From Desulfurococcales archaeon (GTDB lineage Archaea; Thermoproteota; Thermoprotei_A; Sulfolobales; Ignicoccaceae): a DNA stretch of 5,706 nt. Where the stretch lies: NCBI GenBank assembly GCA_015521275.1, contig WAOJ01000056.1, forward strand, positions 1-5,706, in the 5' to 3' direction. Under the pieces are notes generated by a model, which worked only from the letters and a program-made list of their open reading frames with translations, was not told the DNA's origin and did not search any database. The position numbers were made by a program, and so were the translations under genes. Shown here in pieces: positions 5,559 to 5,706 of the stretch (positions are counted from its first letter, which is position 1; every line of letters starts with the position of its first letter).

Positions 5559-5706
5559 GTGGACTTGAGTCAAGTGAAGAGCGGCTCGGTTGTGAGGGTT
5601 AAAGAATTGCTCGGCGGTCAAAGGGCAATAACGAGGTTGAGGGAAATAGGTTTGGTAGAGGGCTCATTGGTAAAAGTGATAGATAACCCAATTATAGGGC
5701 CTATAA
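5559..5706 (+). CDS. FeoA-domain protein (5' part, cut by window edge)
   Basis: The visible residues begin VDLSQVKSGSVVRVKELLGG and continue with RAITRLREIGLVEGSLVKV and NPIIGPI. This is the pattern of the small SH3-like FeoA domain: the L-x-x-x-G-x-x-x-x-V opening, then R-L-x-x-x-G-L-x-x-G-x-x-V. FeoA proteins are about 75 residues and assist the FeoB ferrous iron transporter in the cytoplasm; the same fold also ends DtxR-type iron regulators. With no helix-turn-helix in front, a stand-alone FeoA is the better reading. A feoB just beyond the right edge would be expected but cannot be seen. The frame is open back to ATG 5532 and ATG 5505. I prefer GTG 5559 because it starts the domain directly, has GGTG 7 nt upstream, and the extra upstream codons (AGA, CGG, TGT) are unlike the rest. 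It is divergent from glnA. Confidence 0.75.
   Translation, partial: MDLSQVKSGSVVRVKELLGGQRAITRLREIGLVEGSLVKVIDNPIIGPI

Noticed and set aside
1..5706. CRISPR array, insertion sequence, phage or toxin-antitoxin locus
   Set aside because: No regularly spaced direct repeats, terminal inverted repeats with a transposase, integrase or toxin-like pair are visible. The genes are mostly core housekeeping genes with uniform codon use.

Overview
The window looks like an ordinary chromosomal stretch of a hyperthermophilic crenarchaeon. Several observations point that way. PheS and PheT are of the archaeal/eukaryotic type. Promoters carry archaeal TATA boxes (CTTTATAAA and similar) about 40 nt before starts. 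GTG and TTG starts are common, arginine is mostly AGG, and the proteins are rich in Glu, Lys, Val and Ile. One ribosome binding site matches the archaeal 16S tail over 10 nt. A member of the Desulfurococcales would fit, but the genus is a guess. There is no sign of mobile elements, CRISPR, rRNA or tRNA genes.

Layout from left to right. Positions 1-941 (minus) hold the N-terminal 313 residues of pheT, cut by the window edge. Positions 948-2399 (minus) hold complete pheS. The two genes form a tight pheS-pheT operon that makes the two subunits of phenylalanyl-tRNA synthetase. A 127-bp divergent region (2400-2526) separates pheS from a small plus-strand gene (2527-2856). That gene encodes an unrecognised, all-helical 109-residue protein with three cysteines, behind a textbook TATA box. 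Its 3' end overlaps by 11 bp, tail to tail, the end of a minus-strand gene (2846-3835). This one encodes an exported seven-bladed WD40-like beta-propeller with a signal peptide and a short C-terminal membrane anchor. Upstream on the same strand is glnA (3899 to 5386 or 5452), a complete type I glutamine synthetase. A short divergent promoter region (about 5453-5558) then leads to the start of a FeoA-domain gene on the plus strand, cut by the right edge.

The genes do not form one pathway: translation (PheRS), nitrogen assimilation (GlnA), a probable iron-transport or SH3-like accessory protein (FeoA), a cell-surface propeller and an orphan helical protein. No gap between genes exceeds 300 bp.

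I see no convincing undescribed multi-gene system. The points most worth checking are the orphan helical protein, a symmetric divergent control region between glnA and feoA with an 8-bp inverted repeat, a possible H-type pseudoknot in the pheS leader, a 13-bp palindrome at the glnA/propeller junction, and the choice of start for glnA and feoA.
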